Source: an uncultured Prevotellaceae bacterium
GTDB lineage: Bacteria; Bacteroidota; Bacteroidia; Bacteroidales; Muribaculaceae
Assembly: GCA_900541935.1 (NCBI GenBank)
Contig: UQLZ01000007.1
Location: 1-64,000, forward strand
Direction: 5' to 3'
Length of the DNA stretch: 64,000 nt
Shown: in pieces, positions 16,857 to 26,724 of the stretch
Numbering within the stretch: the stretch's first letter is position 1
Layout of the letters: every line of letters starts with the position of its first letter
The notes under the pieces: model-generated
The model's database searches: none
Told to the model about the DNA's origin: nothing
The model's input: only the letters and a program-made list of their open reading frames with translations
Translations under genes and position numbers: made by a program

Positions 16857-17900
16857 ATGCCAAACAAAAAAATAGACACTCAGAAGATAACGCAATTTGC
16901 AGAAACAATATCCTCTGCAAACAACATAGCAATCACATGCCACATGTCTCCAGACGGTGATGCAATCGGCGCATGCAACGCATTCTGCCTCCTGCTAAAC
17001 AAACTCGGCAAAACGGCAAACGTCATTACACCAGACCAAGCACCATACGATTTGGCATTTGCACCAGGCTACGACAATATGACAGCATACACCAGAAATC
17101 CGTCAAAGGCTGCAAGATTAATAAAGAACGCTGATTTAATTCTTTGCCTGGACTACAACGGTCTGAAGCGAGTTGCGCAAATGGGAGATTTAATACGATA
17201 TTCAAAAGCAAAGAAAGTGCTTATTGACCATCACCTGCACCCGGAAGAATTTTGCGACTTAACCATTTCATACCCATCAATGTCATCAACATGTGAGTTA
17301 ATATTCTGCGTCCTTAACGAATCAGGACTAATGCAACACATAGACACACAAATTGCAGAATGTCTCTATCTTGGAATGATGACAGACACTGGAAACTTTT
17401 CATATAACTCCAACGATCCAGACTTATACGTAATGGTATCTGAATTAGTCAAGAAAGGTATAAATAAAGACCGCATCTACAAACTGGCATTCAATACTAT
17501 AAACGAAAGCAGGATGAGGCTTGTTGGTTACGCTATTGCCGAGAAAATGATTATATATCCAGAGAGCAAAGCATCACTAATTGCACTTAAATTTGAAGAC
17601 CTAAATAAATTCAACTATCAGAGCGGAGATACTGAGACATTGGCCAATATGCCACTGGCTATACCTAATGTTATATGGTCAACTTTTTTCAGAGAAGAAA
17701 AAGACTACATTAAGGTATCAATGCGCTCAGAGGGAGACTTTAAGGTCAACACATTATGCCAAACTTACTTTAATGGAGGAGGTCATGCAAACGCTGCTGG
17801 CGGAGAATTTAAAGGCACTATGGAAGAAGCCATAGCAACATATCATCAAGTATTGGAAGATTTAAAAAAACAACAAATAGCATCAGACAATGAAAACTAA
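16857..17900 (+). CDS. nrnA: DHH phosphoesterase, NrnA-type oligoribonuclease / pAp phosphatase
   Basis: A 347-aa DHH/DHHA1 protein. The metal motifs are HMSPDGDAIGA (DHD-type motif I), LCLDYNG, LIDHHLHPEEF (the DHH motif) and GMMTDTGNFSY. The C-terminal DHHA1 RNA-binding motif is FNGGGHANAAGGEF. It degrades nanoRNA and can dephosphorylate pAp. The ATG at 16857 is used because an earlier start falls inside the -7 box TACATTTG (16831-16838). First gene of nrnA-DUF4827-glmM. Confidence 0.92.
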   Translation: MPNKKIDTQKITQFAETISSANNIAITCHMSPDGDAIGACNAFCLLLNKLGKTANVITPDQAPYDLAFAPGYDNMTAYTRNPSKAARLIKNADLILCLDYNGLKRVAQMGDLIRYSKAKKVLIDHHLHPEEFCDLTISYPSMSSTCELIFCVLNESGLMQHIDTQIAECLYLGMMTDTGNFSYNSNDPDLYVMVSELVKKGINKDRIYKLAFNTINESRMRLVGYAIAEKMIIYPESKASLIALKFEDLNKFNYQSGDTETLANMPLAIPNVIWSTFFREEKDYIKVSMRSEGDFKVNTLCQTYFNGGGHANAAGGEFKGTMEEAIATYHQVLEDLKKQQIASDNEN

Positions 17901-18453
17901 AACATCTTTTATACTATTTACATTACTCACCTTTCTCTTTATCTCCTGCGAAGATTCAAAGAGCTTCAACGAATACCTTGAAGATGAAGAAAAAGCAGTA
18001 AACTCTTTTCTTGCCAACCAAAGAATAGAGTTAGAAATTCCAGCAGATACCATTTTCGAAGAAGGCGAAAATGCACCATTCTACAAACTTGACGAAGACG
18101 GAAATGTATATATGCAGGTAATCAAATCAGGCGACCGCAAAAACAATAAGGCAGAAGATGATCAAACTATTTACTTCAGATATGGAAGAATCGACATCAT
18201 CAGATATTCACAAGGCTATGATGACACTCCAGACGGAAACTATGACGACGTTTCATACGACTCTTTCAGATACAACAACTATACTCTTGAATCATCTTAC
18301 CAATATGGAACAGGTATTCAAATGCCACTAATATACTTAGGTATCGATTGTGAAGTTAACATTTTAATTAAGAGCCAATATGGCTTTACGAATGAAATGG
18401 CAAACGTAACACCTTATTTATATAACGTAAGATATTTCAAACAAAAAGTATAA
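17890..18453 (+). CDS. DUF4827-type lipoprotein (FKBP-like)
   Basis: A 187-aa lipoprotein: signal MKTKTSFILFTLLTFLFISC with Cys20 followed by EDS, an acidic pattern that in Bacteroidota favours outer-membrane or surface placement. The C-terminal half (DDQTIYFRYGRIDII ... GTGIQMPLIYLGIDCEVNILIKSQYGF) resembles the FKBP-like fold of DUF4827 proteins. The order nrnA, this gene, glmM is one I recognise from Bacteroidales genomes. It overlaps nrnA by 11 bases. The molecular role is unknown. Confidence 0.82.
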   Translation: MKTKTSFILFTLLTFLFISCEDSKSFNEYLEDEEKAVNSFLANQRIELEIPADTIFEEGENAPFYKLDEDGNVYMQVIKSGDRKNNKAEDDQTIYFRYGRIDIIRYSQGYDDTPDGNYDDVSYDSFRYNNYTLESSYQYGTGIQMPLIYLGIDCEVNILIKSQYGFTNEMANVTPYLYNVRYFKQKV

Positions 18454-18484
18454 TCACCTAAACAAACATAAACACCATCACAAA

Positions 18485-19882
18485 ATGTCACTAATTAAAT
18501 CCATCTCAGGTATCCGAGGAACAATCGGAGGTTTAGCAGGAGAAAGCCTAACTCCTCTTGATATTGTAAAATACACCGCTGCTTACGCAACATTTATAAG
18601 AAAATCAACCACAAAAGACTCCAACACTATAGTTGTTGGCCGCGATGCTCGTCTTTCAGGCGGTATGGTTAATGATATCGTAATCGGCACATTGAGCGGA
18701 ATGGGTTTCAATGTTATCAACATCGGACTTGCAACAACTCCAACTACTGAACTAGCCGTTGTTTGGGAAAAAGCTTGTGGCGGTATAATCCTTACAGCGT
18801 CACACAACCCAAGAGAATGGAACGCTCTTAAACTTCTAAACGAAAAAGGTGAATTCCTAACAGCTGAAGACGGCAAAGAAGTCCTTAAAATTGCGGAAGA
18901 AGAATCTTTCACATTCGCAGATATTGACAATCTGGGACAAAAATTTACTAACAACACTTATACACGTAAACACATTGACAGCGTACTTGCCCTTGACCTT
19001 GTTGATGTTGAAGCAATCAAGGCTGCAAACTTCACAGTTGCGGTTGACGCTGTTAACTCTGTTGGTGGTATAGTTATACCTCAACTTCTTCGTGCTCTTG
19101 GAGTAAAGAACGTCATTGAATTGAACTGTACTGCAACAGGACACTTCGCTCACCTTCCAGAACCTATTCCTGAAAATCTTACAGATATTTCTGATAAATT
19201 AGCAACAGGATGTGCTGACGTTGGTTTCGTTGTTGACCCAGACGTTGACCGCCTTGCTATTGTTATGGAAAATGGAGAAATGTTTGTTGAAGAATATACA
19301 CTTGTCGCTATAGCCGACTACGTTTTGTCACAAACACCAGGAGCAACAGTTTCAAACCTTTCCTCTTCTCGCGCTTTGAGAGATATTACAGAAAGACACG
19401 GATGCTCATATTCAGCATCTGCTGTTGGTGAAGTAAACGTTGTCACTGAAATGAAGAGGACAAATGCCGTCATCGGAGGTGAAGGTAACGGTGGAGTTAT
19501 CTATCCAGCAAGCCATTACGGTCGCGATGCTCTTGTCGGCGTTGCTTTATTCCTTACCTACCTTGCTAAGAAAGGCAAAAAAGTAAGCGAATTGAAGAAA
19601 GAATTTCCTGCATACTCAATAGCAAAGAACAAAATACAATTAACACCTGATATCAACGTTGATGCTATCCTTTCTGAAATCAAAGAGAAGTACAAGAATG
19701 AACGAATAACTGATATTGATGGTGTTAAAATTGATTTTGAAGACTGCTGGGTGCACTTAAGAAAGAGTAATACAGAACCAATTATCCGCATATATTCAGA
19801 AGCACAAACAACAAAAAGAGCTAATGAAATTGCGAACGACATCAAATCTGTTGTAAAAAAAATAACTGGTAAAGACTGCTAA
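18485..19882 (+). CDS. glmM: Phosphoglucosamine mutase / phosphohexomutase
   Basis: A 465-aa alpha-D-phosphohexomutase. The phosphoserine loop is TASHNPREWN, the metal-binding loop DPDVDRLAIV and the sugar-binding loop GGEGNGGVI. The phosphate-binding tail is RKSNTEPIIRIYSEA. It most likely interconverts glucosamine-6-P and glucosamine-1-P for UDP-GlcNAc, feeding peptidoglycan and the lipid A genes found upstream. A phosphomannomutase role cannot be ruled out by motif alone. Confidence 0.9.
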   Translation: MSLIKSISGIRGTIGGLAGESLTPLDIVKYTAAYATFIRKSTTKDSNTIVVGRDARLSGGMVNDIVIGTLSGMGFNVINIGLATTPTTELAVVWEKACGGIILTASHNPREWNALKLLNEKGEFLTAEDGKEVLKIAEEESFTFADIDNLGQKFTNNTYTRKHIDSVLALDLVDVEAIKAANFTVAVDAVNSVGGIVIPQLLRALGVKNVIELNCTATGHFAHLPEPIPENLTDISDKLATGCADVGFVVDPDVDRLAIVMENGEMFVEEYTLVAIADYVLSQTPGATVSNLSSSRALRDITERHGCSYSASAVGEVNVVTEMKRTNAVIGGEGNGGVIYPASHYGRDALVGVALFLTYLAKKGKKVSELKKEFPAYSIAKNKIQLTPDINVDAILSEIKEKYKNERITDIDGVKIDFEDCWVHLRKSNTEPIIRIYSEAQTTKRANEIANDIKSVVKKITGKDC

Positions 19883-19907
19883 TTATACTTCTAAACCAAA
19901 CTGAATA

Positions 19908-19950
19908 GAGGGGTGATATCAAATAAAAATTTTTGATACACCCCTTTTTG
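19908..19950 (+). terminator. Terminator after glmM
   Basis: GAGGGGTG-TATCAAA (19908-19922) pairs with TTTTGATA-CACCCC (to 19944), followed by TTTTTG. Confidence 0.85.
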
Positions 19951-20117
19951 TCTATTAGCAAGTAAAAGTCTTAAATACTTAGAAACCCTTATATATCCGC
20001 AATGTCCAAATTAGTATCATCACCTTTCCCTTAAAAAAAGTGTCTGTTCTAATTGCCCAACAATATAAAATAGCATAGCATTGCCAATACATTAATCAAT
20101 TTTTACAGTAAAAAATT

Positions 20118-21545
20118 ATGGTAACTTTTTCTATATGCCTCGGATTCTTAATAATAATGTACTTTATATACGGAAGATTTATCGAAAAACTTTTCGGGCC
20201 TGACGATAGAGAAACACCGGCTTTCAAACAAAATGACGGTATTGATTACATACCCATGCCAACATGGAAAATTTTTATGATTCAGTTTTTGAACATCGCC
20301 GGACTTGGCCCTATTTTTGGAGCTATTCTTGGTGCAAAATTCGGCATGTCTTCATTTCTTTGGATTACTCTTGGATCAGTATTCGCAGGAGCAACACACG
20401 ATTATCTTGCAGGAATGCTTTCAATGCGACACGGAGGAGAAAGTCTCCCAGAAACAATTGGAAGGTATCTCGGACTTCCAGCTAAACAGATAATGAGAGT
20501 TTTTTCCCTCCTATTAATGATTCTTGTTGGCGTTGTTTTCTTATCTGGACCAGCTGACCTTCTTGCCAGCCTAACGCCAGAAAAATTAAACGCTGAATTT
20601 TGGTTATCCATAATTTTCATTTACTACCTATTGGCAACCCTACTTCCTATTGATAAAATTATAGGGCGGATATATCCGCTATTCGCAATTGCTCTTATTT
20701 TTATGGCAATAGGAGTGCTTGTCATGCTTTATTCCGAATATCCAGATATTCCAGAAATTTGGAACGGTTTATCCAATTCACATCCGCACTCAGATAAATT
20801 GCCTATTTTTCCTATAATGTTCGTTAGTATTGCCTGCGGAGCTATCTCAGGATTCCACGCAACTCAAAGCCCGATGATGGCAAAATGCCTGAAGTCTGAA
20901 AAGCATGGCAGACCCGCTTTTTACGGAGCAATGATAACCGAGGGTATCGTTGCACTCATTTGGGCTGCCGCCGCAACCTGCTTCTTTAAGGAAAATGGAT
21001 TAGATGAAAATAATGCCGCTATTATAGTAAACCACATCACGAACGACTGGTTAGGCACAATAGGTGGCCTTTTAGCAATACTCGGTGTCATTGCGGCACC
21101 AATATCGACTGGAGACACAGCACTCAGAACTGCAAGATTGATAGCAGCAGACTTCCTTAAAATGCCACAAAAAAAGCTTAAACACCGGCTTATTCTGACA
21201 ATACCAATCTTCACTATAACTATACTACTAATCTATTGGTCTTCATCTGACTTTGGGGGCTTTGACGTCATTTGGCGATATTTTGCTTGGTTCAATCAAA
21301 CCCTATCTGTATTTACGCTTTGGGCTATTACAATATACTTAACACAAAGCAACAAACAATATTTAGTGACTCTCATACCTGCTATCTTTATGACATATGT
21401 AACTGTATCTTACTTATTCATTGCTCCAGAATGCCTAAATCTTGGTTCAAATATAGCATATTTGAGTGGAGGAATATTCACTGTAATAACTCTAATTATG
21501 TTTATTAATTGGAAATACAAAAATTATAAATTACTAAATAAATGA
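20118..21545 (+). CDS. cstA: CstA-family carbon starvation / peptide-type transporter
   Basis: A 475-aa inner-membrane protein with about 12-13 hydrophobic segments. CstA family motifs: QFLNIAGLGPIFGAILGAKFG near residue 60, GATHDYLAGMLSMRHGGESLPE, SIACGAISGFHATQSPMMAK and PISTGDTALRTARL. It is the short form common in Bacteroidota, about 475 aa against about 700 in E. coli CstA. E. coli relatives take up pyruvate or peptides; the substrate here is unknown. It is transcribed alone, with a 235-base AT-rich region before it that also holds the glmM terminator. Confidence 0.9.
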   Translation: MVTFSICLGFLIIMYFIYGRFIEKLFGPDDRETPAFKQNDGIDYIPMPTWKIFMIQFLNIAGLGPIFGAILGAKFGMSSFLWITLGSVFAGATHDYLAGMLSMRHGGESLPETIGRYLGLPAKQIMRVFSLLLMILVGVVFLSGPADLLASLTPEKLNAEFWLSIIFIYYLLATLLPIDKIIGRIYPLFAIALIFMAIGVLVMLYSEYPDIPEIWNGLSNSHPHSDKLPIFPIMFVSIACGAISGFHATQSPMMAKCLKSEKHGRPAFYGAMITEGIVALIWAAAATCFFKENGLDENNAAIIVNHITNDWLGTIGGLLAILGVIAAPISTGDTALRTARLIAADFLKMPQKKLKHRLILTIPIFTITILLIYWSSSDFGGFDVIWRYFAWFNQTLSVFTLWAITIYLTQSNKQYLVTLIPAIFMTYVTVSYLFIAPECLNLGSNIAYLSGGIFTVITLIMFINWKYKNYKLLNK

Positions 21546-21653
21546 ACAAAGTAAAGGCAAATTTGTTATATTTGGAAAAATAGACAAAGCCAAACACAAT
21601 TTCAATCAAGTTTAGCCAAGAGAAAATAGGACCAATTTTAGTCTTTTTTTTTT

Positions 21654-21692
21654 GATAAAATTTGTTTAGATAAAATTTGTTGTATAACTTTG
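21654..21692 (+). promoter_or_regulatory. ompA promoter with tandem 15-bp repeat
   Basis: The -33 TTTG (21661-21664) and -7 TAACTTTG (21685-21692) are 20 bases apart, the best spacing in the window. GATAAAATTTGTT occurs twice with a 15-base period (21654-21666 and 21669-21681), so one copy overlaps the -33 box and the other fills the spacer. Confidence 0.75.
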
Positions 21693-21736
21693 TTTAATAT
21701 TGAACAACTAAAAATTATAACTTAACAGAATTAATT

Positions 21737-22915
21737 ATGAAGAAGATTCTACTTTGCTTAGCATTAGTGAGCATTTTAATGCCACAATTTGCAATGGCTC
21801 AAGAAACAGAAGGTAATGTTGAACCAAAAGAAATCTACACTCACTCATGGCGTGACAATTGGTATATCCAACTCGGTGCTGGTGCGCAAATGCCTCTATT
21901 TGAAAAGACACCAAACACAAGCAACTTTGATATGGATAAAACAACAGCTGTATATGAAGCAGCATTCGGACACTGGTGGTCTCCTTATTTTGGATTCCGC
22001 TTCAGAGGTCAAGGTGGTGCTCTTCACTGGGATGACTACGGATGGAATAAAGCGAAATATGCGAACTTGAACTTTGATATCCAATGGGATATGTTCAATA
22101 CACTTGGTGGCGTAAACGAAAAACGCGTATTCTCTATCCTTCCTTATATCGGTCTTGGTGGTGCTTACGCATGGGATTATGCAGGAGCTCTTCCTGGAAA
22201 CATCAAAGACAACGAAGGAAAAATCATGGAACATCAAGGTGTTGTCAATGCAACTTTCGGTTTGGAATTCCGCTTCCGCTGCAGCAAACGTGTTGACCTT
22301 TATGTTGACGCTCGCATGACTGGGACATCTGACAATATCAACAACCTCGCATGGAAGACAGGTGTTGACCCTATTTTCTCATTAACTGGAGGTTTGAAAA
22401 TCAATTTAGGCAAAAACGGCAGACATGTTACAAAGTATGTTCCTTATGACTGCTCTGGTGAAATCAAAAAACTTAATGACGAAATCAACAACCTTCGTGG
22501 CGAATTGGCAGACAAAGACGCTCGCCTTCGTGCTGCGGAAGCACAACTTCCTTGCCCTGAAGTAAAAGAAGTTGAAACAGTTGAACAAAAACCGGCATTC
22601 GTTCCTGCTGTAAGATTTACTATCAACTCTGCAAAAGTTTCAAGAAACGACAAAGTAACTCTTTACGACGTTGCTAAATACATGAACGAAAACGAAGATG
22701 TCAAGGTTGTTATCAACGGTTACGCTGACAAAAAGACTGGTACTGCAGAGTACAATAAGGCTCTTTCTGAAAGACGTGCCAACGCAGTTAAGAAAATCTT
22801 AGTTGAAAACGGTGTTGATGAAAGCCGAATGACAATTAACGCAAATGGCGGCGACGCTCAACCATACGCTGATACAAATTACTGGAACCGCGTTGTTTTG
22901 ATTAACATCCAATAA
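21737..22915 (+). CDS. OmpA-family outer membrane protein
   Basis: A 392-aa protein with a Sec signal (MKKILLCLALVSILMPQFAMA, cleavage before QETEG). Residues ~30-225 are an aromatic-rich beta-barrel. A short coiled linker follows (IKKLNDEINNLRGELADKDARLRAAEAQL). The C-terminal OmpA peptidoglycan-binding domain shows FTINSAKVSRNDKVTL, VVINGYADKKTG, NKALSERRANAVKKIL and GVDESRM. It would tether the outer membrane to the wall. The strong promoter and high-use codons suggest an abundant porin-like protein. It is monocistronic. Confidence 0.93.
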   Translation: MKKILLCLALVSILMPQFAMAQETEGNVEPKEIYTHSWRDNWYIQLGAGAQMPLFEKTPNTSNFDMDKTTAVYEAAFGHWWSPYFGFRFRGQGGALHWDDYGWNKAKYANLNFDIQWDMFNTLGGVNEKRVFSILPYIGLGGAYAWDYAGALPGNIKDNEGKIMEHQGVVNATFGLEFRFRCSKRVDLYVDARMTGTSDNINNLAWKTGVDPIFSLTGGLKINLGKNGRHVTKYVPYDCSGEIKKLNDEINNLRGELADKDARLRAAEAQLPCPEVKEVETVEQKPAFVPAVRFTINSAKVSRNDKVTLYDVAKYMNENEDVKVVINGYADKKTGTAEYNKALSERRANAVKKILVENGVDESRMTINANGGDAQPYADTNYWNRVVLINIQ

Positions 22916-22937
22916 TAGACATCAATATACAGATACT

Positions 22938-22968
22938 AAAAGCGTGCTACTGATAGCACGCTTTTTTT
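22938..22968 (+). terminator. Terminator after ompA
   Basis: AAAAGCGTGCTA pairs with TAGCACGCTTTT across a CTGA loop, followed by a run of T: a textbook intrinsic terminator. Confidence 0.93.
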
Positions 22969-23061
22969 GTACATTTGAAAGCCTAAAAGCACTATTTATC
23001 AAAAAAGGCAACATTTATCGCATATTTTGTGTACCTTTGTAAAAAGATAAAAAAACAAATA

Positions 23062-24474
23062 ATGGAAAAAATCATTCAAAAAAAAATTAGCGATTCAGCT
23101 GCATGGCGTTGGACCGCATTAGTATTGCTGGCATCAGCAATGTTCTTCGGATATATCTTTATGGATATTCTATCCCCTCTTCAGGAACTGCTACAAAACA
23201 CAAGAGGCTGGGACCCTGTTGCATACGGTCACTATGCAGGATCAGAAACATTCTTAAATGTATTCGTTTTCTTCCTCATTTTTGCAGGCATAATTCTTGA
23301 TAAAATGGGCGTCCGCTTTACTGCCATACTATCAGGAGCAGTAATGTTTGCTGGAGCATTAATAAACTGGTACGCTGTAACAGACTCATTTATCGGAAGC
23401 AGCTTGGAAGCAACAATGAATAACTGGTTCAATCTCCCTTCAGAATGGTGGAACGTAACACCTTTCTACGAAGGCATGCCGGCATCAGCAAAACTCTCAG
23501 CAATCGGCTTTATGTTCTTTGGCTGTGGTGTAGAAATGGCAGGAATAACCGTATCTCGCGGTATTGTAAAATGGTTTAAGGGAAAAGAAATGGCACTTGC
23601 AATGGGCGTTGAAATGGCAATTGCAAGAGTTGGTGTTGCCGTTGTTGTTCTAGGCTCACCAGTCTTGGCAAGCCTGAACCCTATCAGCGTTTCAAGACCT
23701 GTTGCAGTTGCTGTAGTACTTTTGCTTATCGGATTGATAGCGTTTATTACCTACGCATTTATGGACAAAAAACTCGATGCTCAAGGTGCTGAAGAGGAAA
23801 AGGATGACCCTTTCAAAGTCAGTGATCTTGGTAAAATCTTCTCATCAAAAGTATTCTGGCTTGTTGCATTGCTTTGTGTTCTCTATTATTCAGCAATCTT
23901 CCCATTTCAAAAATATGCCATTAACATGCTTCAATGCAACCTAAACTATACAGCAGAAGAAGCAGGACTGGTATTCTTCGTATTCCCATTGGGAGCAGCA
24001 GCAATTACTCCTTTCTTGGGAAGCTATCTTGACAGAAAAGGCAAAGGAGCCACAATGCTTATGCTTGGTGCAATACTGATGATTGCTTGCCACCTCGTTT
24101 TTGCCCTACTCCTCCCAAGTACAAAATCTGTTATCCTTGCCTATGCAAGTATCATTCTACTTGGCATCTCATTTTCTTTGGTTCCAGCAGCTCTTTGGCC
24201 TTCAGTACCAAAATTAGTTGACAACAAACTTCTTGGATCAGCGTATGCAGTAATCTTCTGGATTCAAAACATAGGACTTTACTCATTCCCTATGATTATC
24301 GGTTCCGTTCTCCGCTCATCAAACCCCGGGATTGAAGATCCTTTGCAATATAACTACACAGTCCCTATGCTTGTATTTGCATCTTTAGGAATCCTTGCCC
24401 TCATCCTTGGCCTATGGCTAAAAGTTGAAGACAAGAAAAAAGGATATGGATTGGAAGAACCTAATATCAAATAA
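23062..24474 (+). CDS. Major facilitator superfamily transporter
   Basis: A 470-aa inner-membrane carrier with about 12 predicted membrane helices and a long loop between helices 3 and 4 (TDSFIGSSLEATMNNWFNLPSEWWN). MFS cues include LDKMGVRFTA after helix 2 and FLGSYLDRKGKGATML after helix 8. The ATG at 23062 (MEKIIQKKI) is used; an earlier start lies in the -7 box TACCTTTG (23032-23039). The substrate cannot be inferred. It sits alone between ompA and serC. Confidence 0.88.
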   Translation: MEKIIQKKISDSAAWRWTALVLLASAMFFGYIFMDILSPLQELLQNTRGWDPVAYGHYAGSETFLNVFVFFLIFAGIILDKMGVRFTAILSGAVMFAGALINWYAVTDSFIGSSLEATMNNWFNLPSEWWNVTPFYEGMPASAKLSAIGFMFFGCGVEMAGITVSRGIVKWFKGKEMALAMGVEMAIARVGVAVVVLGSPVLASLNPISVSRPVAVAVVLLLIGLIAFITYAFMDKKLDAQGAEEEKDDPFKVSDLGKIFSSKVFWLVALLCVLYYSAIFPFQKYAINMLQCNLNYTAEEAGLVFFVFPLGAAAITPFLGSYLDRKGKGATMLMLGAILMIACHLVFALLLPSTKSVILAYASIILLGISFSLVPAALWPSVPKLVDNKLLGSAYAVIFWIQNIGLYSFPMIIGSVLRSSNPGIEDPLQYNYTVPMLVFASLGILALILGLWLKVEDKKKGYGLEEPNIK

Positions 24475-24656
24475 TTATCTTTTTGATTTAAAACCTTTTG
24501 GCTTTAATATTTAAACTTGTCTATTATTTGCTATAATATTTTTGTATTAATATACGGAAATAAGTTATAACTTATCATAAAATTTCCACAAATAAATTAG
24601 GAAATAAAGAATACTTTCTTTATTTTTGTCAAAGATTACAAACTAAACAAATAGCG

Positions 24657-25724
24657 ATGAAAAAGTTGAACTTTTACGCCGGACCATCAATCCTGAGCGA
24701 ATTTACAATCAAGAACACAGCAAATGCAGTATTGGACTTCAACGGTAGCGGACTATCCATTCTTGAAATCTCGCATAGAAGCAAAGAATTTCAGGCAGTT
24801 ATCGACGAAGCAAACGCTCTAACCAAAGAACTTCTTGACATTCCGTCAGGTTATGAAGTGCTTTTCCTTGGTGGAGGTGCAAGCATGCAATTCTGCATGG
24901 TACCATTCAACTTGCTAAACAAAAAAGCGGCATATATTGATACCGGTGTTTGGGCAGCAAAAGCAATCAAAGAGGCAAAACTATTCGGAGAAGTTGACGT
25001 TATCGCATCTTCTAAAGATGCAAACTACACATTTATTCCAAAAGAATACAACATTCCAGCTGATGCCGACTACCTGCATATTACAACAAACAATACAATC
25101 TACGGTACTGAATTAAGAAAAGACATTGACTCTCCTATTCCATTAGTTGCAGATATGTCTTCCGACATTTTCTCACGAAAGATTGATATATCAAAATACA
25201 ATGTTATCTATGCAGGAGCACAAAAGAACCTTGCCCCTTCAGGTGTAACAATAGTAATCGTTAAAGAAGATGCTCTTGGTAAAGTTGAAAGAGTAATTCC
25301 TACAATGCTTGATTACAAAACACATATTAGTAAAGGTTCAATGTTCAACACACCGCCATGCTTGCCAATATACTCTGCTCTTCAAACACTAAAATGGTAC
25401 AAAGAGCAAGGAGGCGTTGAAGCAATGGAAAAAATCGACAAGATTAAGGCTGCAAAATTGTACGATGCAATTGACAGTAGCAAATTATTTGTAGGAACAG
25501 CAAACGCTGAAGATCGCTCAATTATGAACGTTTGCTTCGTAATGAAACCTGAATATGCAGATCTTGAAAAAGCATTTATTGATTTTGCTTCAGAAAAAGG
25601 CATCGTTGGTATCAAGGGACACAGATCTGTTGGCGGTTTCAGAGCATCTATCTACAACGCAATGCCTCTTGAAAGCGTAGAGACTCTTATCAGCACAATG
25701 AAAGAATTTGAAAATAAAATTTAA
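24657..25724 (+). CDS. serC: Phosphoserine aminotransferase
   Basis: SerC converts 3-phosphohydroxypyruvate and glutamate to phosphoserine. The 355-aa class V PLP enzyme has NFYAGPSILSE at the start, EISHRSKEF, LFLGGGASMQFCMVPFNLL and the PLP lysine in YAGAQKNLAPSG (Lys190). RSVGGFRASIYNAMPLESV near the end is typical of SerC. A -7 box TATTTTTG (24621-24628) lies upstream. Five bases separate it from serA, so the two form a serine operon. Confidence 0.96.
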   Translation: MKKLNFYAGPSILSEFTIKNTANAVLDFNGSGLSILEISHRSKEFQAVIDEANALTKELLDIPSGYEVLFLGGGASMQFCMVPFNLLNKKAAYIDTGVWAAKAIKEAKLFGEVDVIASSKDANYTFIPKEYNIPADADYLHITTNNTIYGTELRKDIDSPIPLVADMSSDIFSRKIDISKYNVIYAGAQKNLAPSGVTIVIVKEDALGKVERVIPTMLDYKTHISKGSMFNTPPCLPIYSALQTLKWYKEQGGVEAMEKIDKIKAAKLYDAIDSSKLFVGTANAEDRSIMNVCFVMKPEYADLEKAFIDFASEKGIVGIKGHRSVGGFRASIYNAMPLESVETLISTMKEFENKI

Positions 25725-25729
25725 GTGCT

Positions 25730-26647
25730 ATGAAGATATTAGTTGCAACAGAAAAACCATTTGCAGCAGTGGCTGTAGATGGAATCAGGAAAGTAATAGA
25801 AGAATCTGGCAATGAAATGGTTCTTCTTGAAAAAGGCTCTAAGGAAGACTTCATAAACGCTGTAGCAGACGTTGAAGGACTTATCGTAAGAAGCGATATT
25901 GTTGACGCAACAATCCTTGACGCAGCAAAAAACCTTAAGGTCATCGTCAGAGCAGGCGCAGGAGTTGACAGTATTGATCTTTCAGGTGCTAAACAACGCG
26001 GAATCTGTGTTATGAATACACCTGGACAAAACTCCAATGCTGTAGCAGAACTTGTTTTTGGTATGCTTATAATGATAATTCGAAATAACTTTAACGGGAC
26101 ATCAGGAAGTGAACTAAAAGGAAAAAAATTAGGCATCCACGCTTACGGACAAGTTGGTAGAAATGTTGCAAGAATAGCAAAAGGTTTAGGAATGGAAGTT
26201 TCTGCACTTGATCCTTTTGTGAAAGATGAAGATATGATTGCTGACGGAATAAAGCCTCTTCATTCTGTTGAAGAACTATACAAAAGCAACCAATACGTTT
26301 CTCTTCACATTCCGGCTACAAGTGAAACAAAAAAATCAATAGGTGAGAAACTTATTAAATTGATGCCTAAAAATGCTGTTCTTATTAACACTGCAAGAAA
26401 GGAAATCATTGATGAAGAAAGCCTAACTATTGCTCTTAAAGAAAGAACAGACGTTAGATATATCGCTGATGTTAAACCAGACAACGCAGAAGCAATGAAA
26501 TCCGAATTTGCAGACCGAGTATTCTTCACTCCAAAGAAAATGGGAGCACAAACAGCCGAAGCAAATATAAATGCAGGAATCGCGGCAGCAAAACAATCTG
26601 TTGCATTCCTAAAAGACGGATGGAACAAGTATCAGGTAAATAAATAA
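25730..26647 (+). CDS. serA: D-3-phosphoglycerate dehydrogenase, short form
   Basis: SerA oxidises 3-phosphoglycerate with NAD, the first step of serine synthesis, and feeds SerC encoded just upstream. At 305 aa it has only the catalytic and nucleotide-binding domains: VIVRAGAGVDSID, the Rossmann loop GIHAYGQVGRNVARIAK, INTARKEIIDEESL and a C-terminal segment FFTPKKMGAQTAEAN. The regulatory ACT domain of longer SerA proteins is absent, so serine feedback would have to work differently. The identity is firmest from context; other 2-hydroxyacid dehydrogenases look similar. Confidence 0.88.
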   Translation: MKILVATEKPFAAVAVDGIRKVIEESGNEMVLLEKGSKEDFINAVADVEGLIVRSDIVDATILDAAKNLKVIVRAGAGVDSIDLSGAKQRGICVMNTPGQNSNAVAELVFGMLIMIIRNNFNGTSGSELKGKKLGIHAYGQVGRNVARIAKGLGMEVSALDPFVKDEDMIADGIKPLHSVEELYKSNQYVSLHIPATSETKKSIGEKLIKLMPKNAVLINTARKEIIDEESLTIALKERTDVRYIADVKPDNAEAMKSEFADRVFFTPKKMGAQTAEANINAGIAAAKQSVAFLKDGWNKYQVNK

Positions 26648-26660
26648 AACTTTAATCTAA

Positions 26661-26710
26661 AAAACAAACATTCCGAAATAGCATTATGCTAATCGGAATG
26701 TTTGTTTTTT
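26661..26710. terminator. Bidirectional terminator between serA and purT
   Basis: AAAACAAACATTCCGA (26661-26676) pairs with TCGGAATGTTTGTTTT (26693-26708), and the loop itself holds TAGCAT/ATGCTA. A-run and T-run at the two ends make it usable on both strands for the convergent genes. Confidence 0.9.
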
Positions 26711-26724
26711 ATACCAAGCAAGTT

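Noticed and set aside
24475..24656. AT-rich gap before serC as a small RNA or riboswitch
   Set aside because: No stable stem or known aptamer core; only a -7 box is visible.
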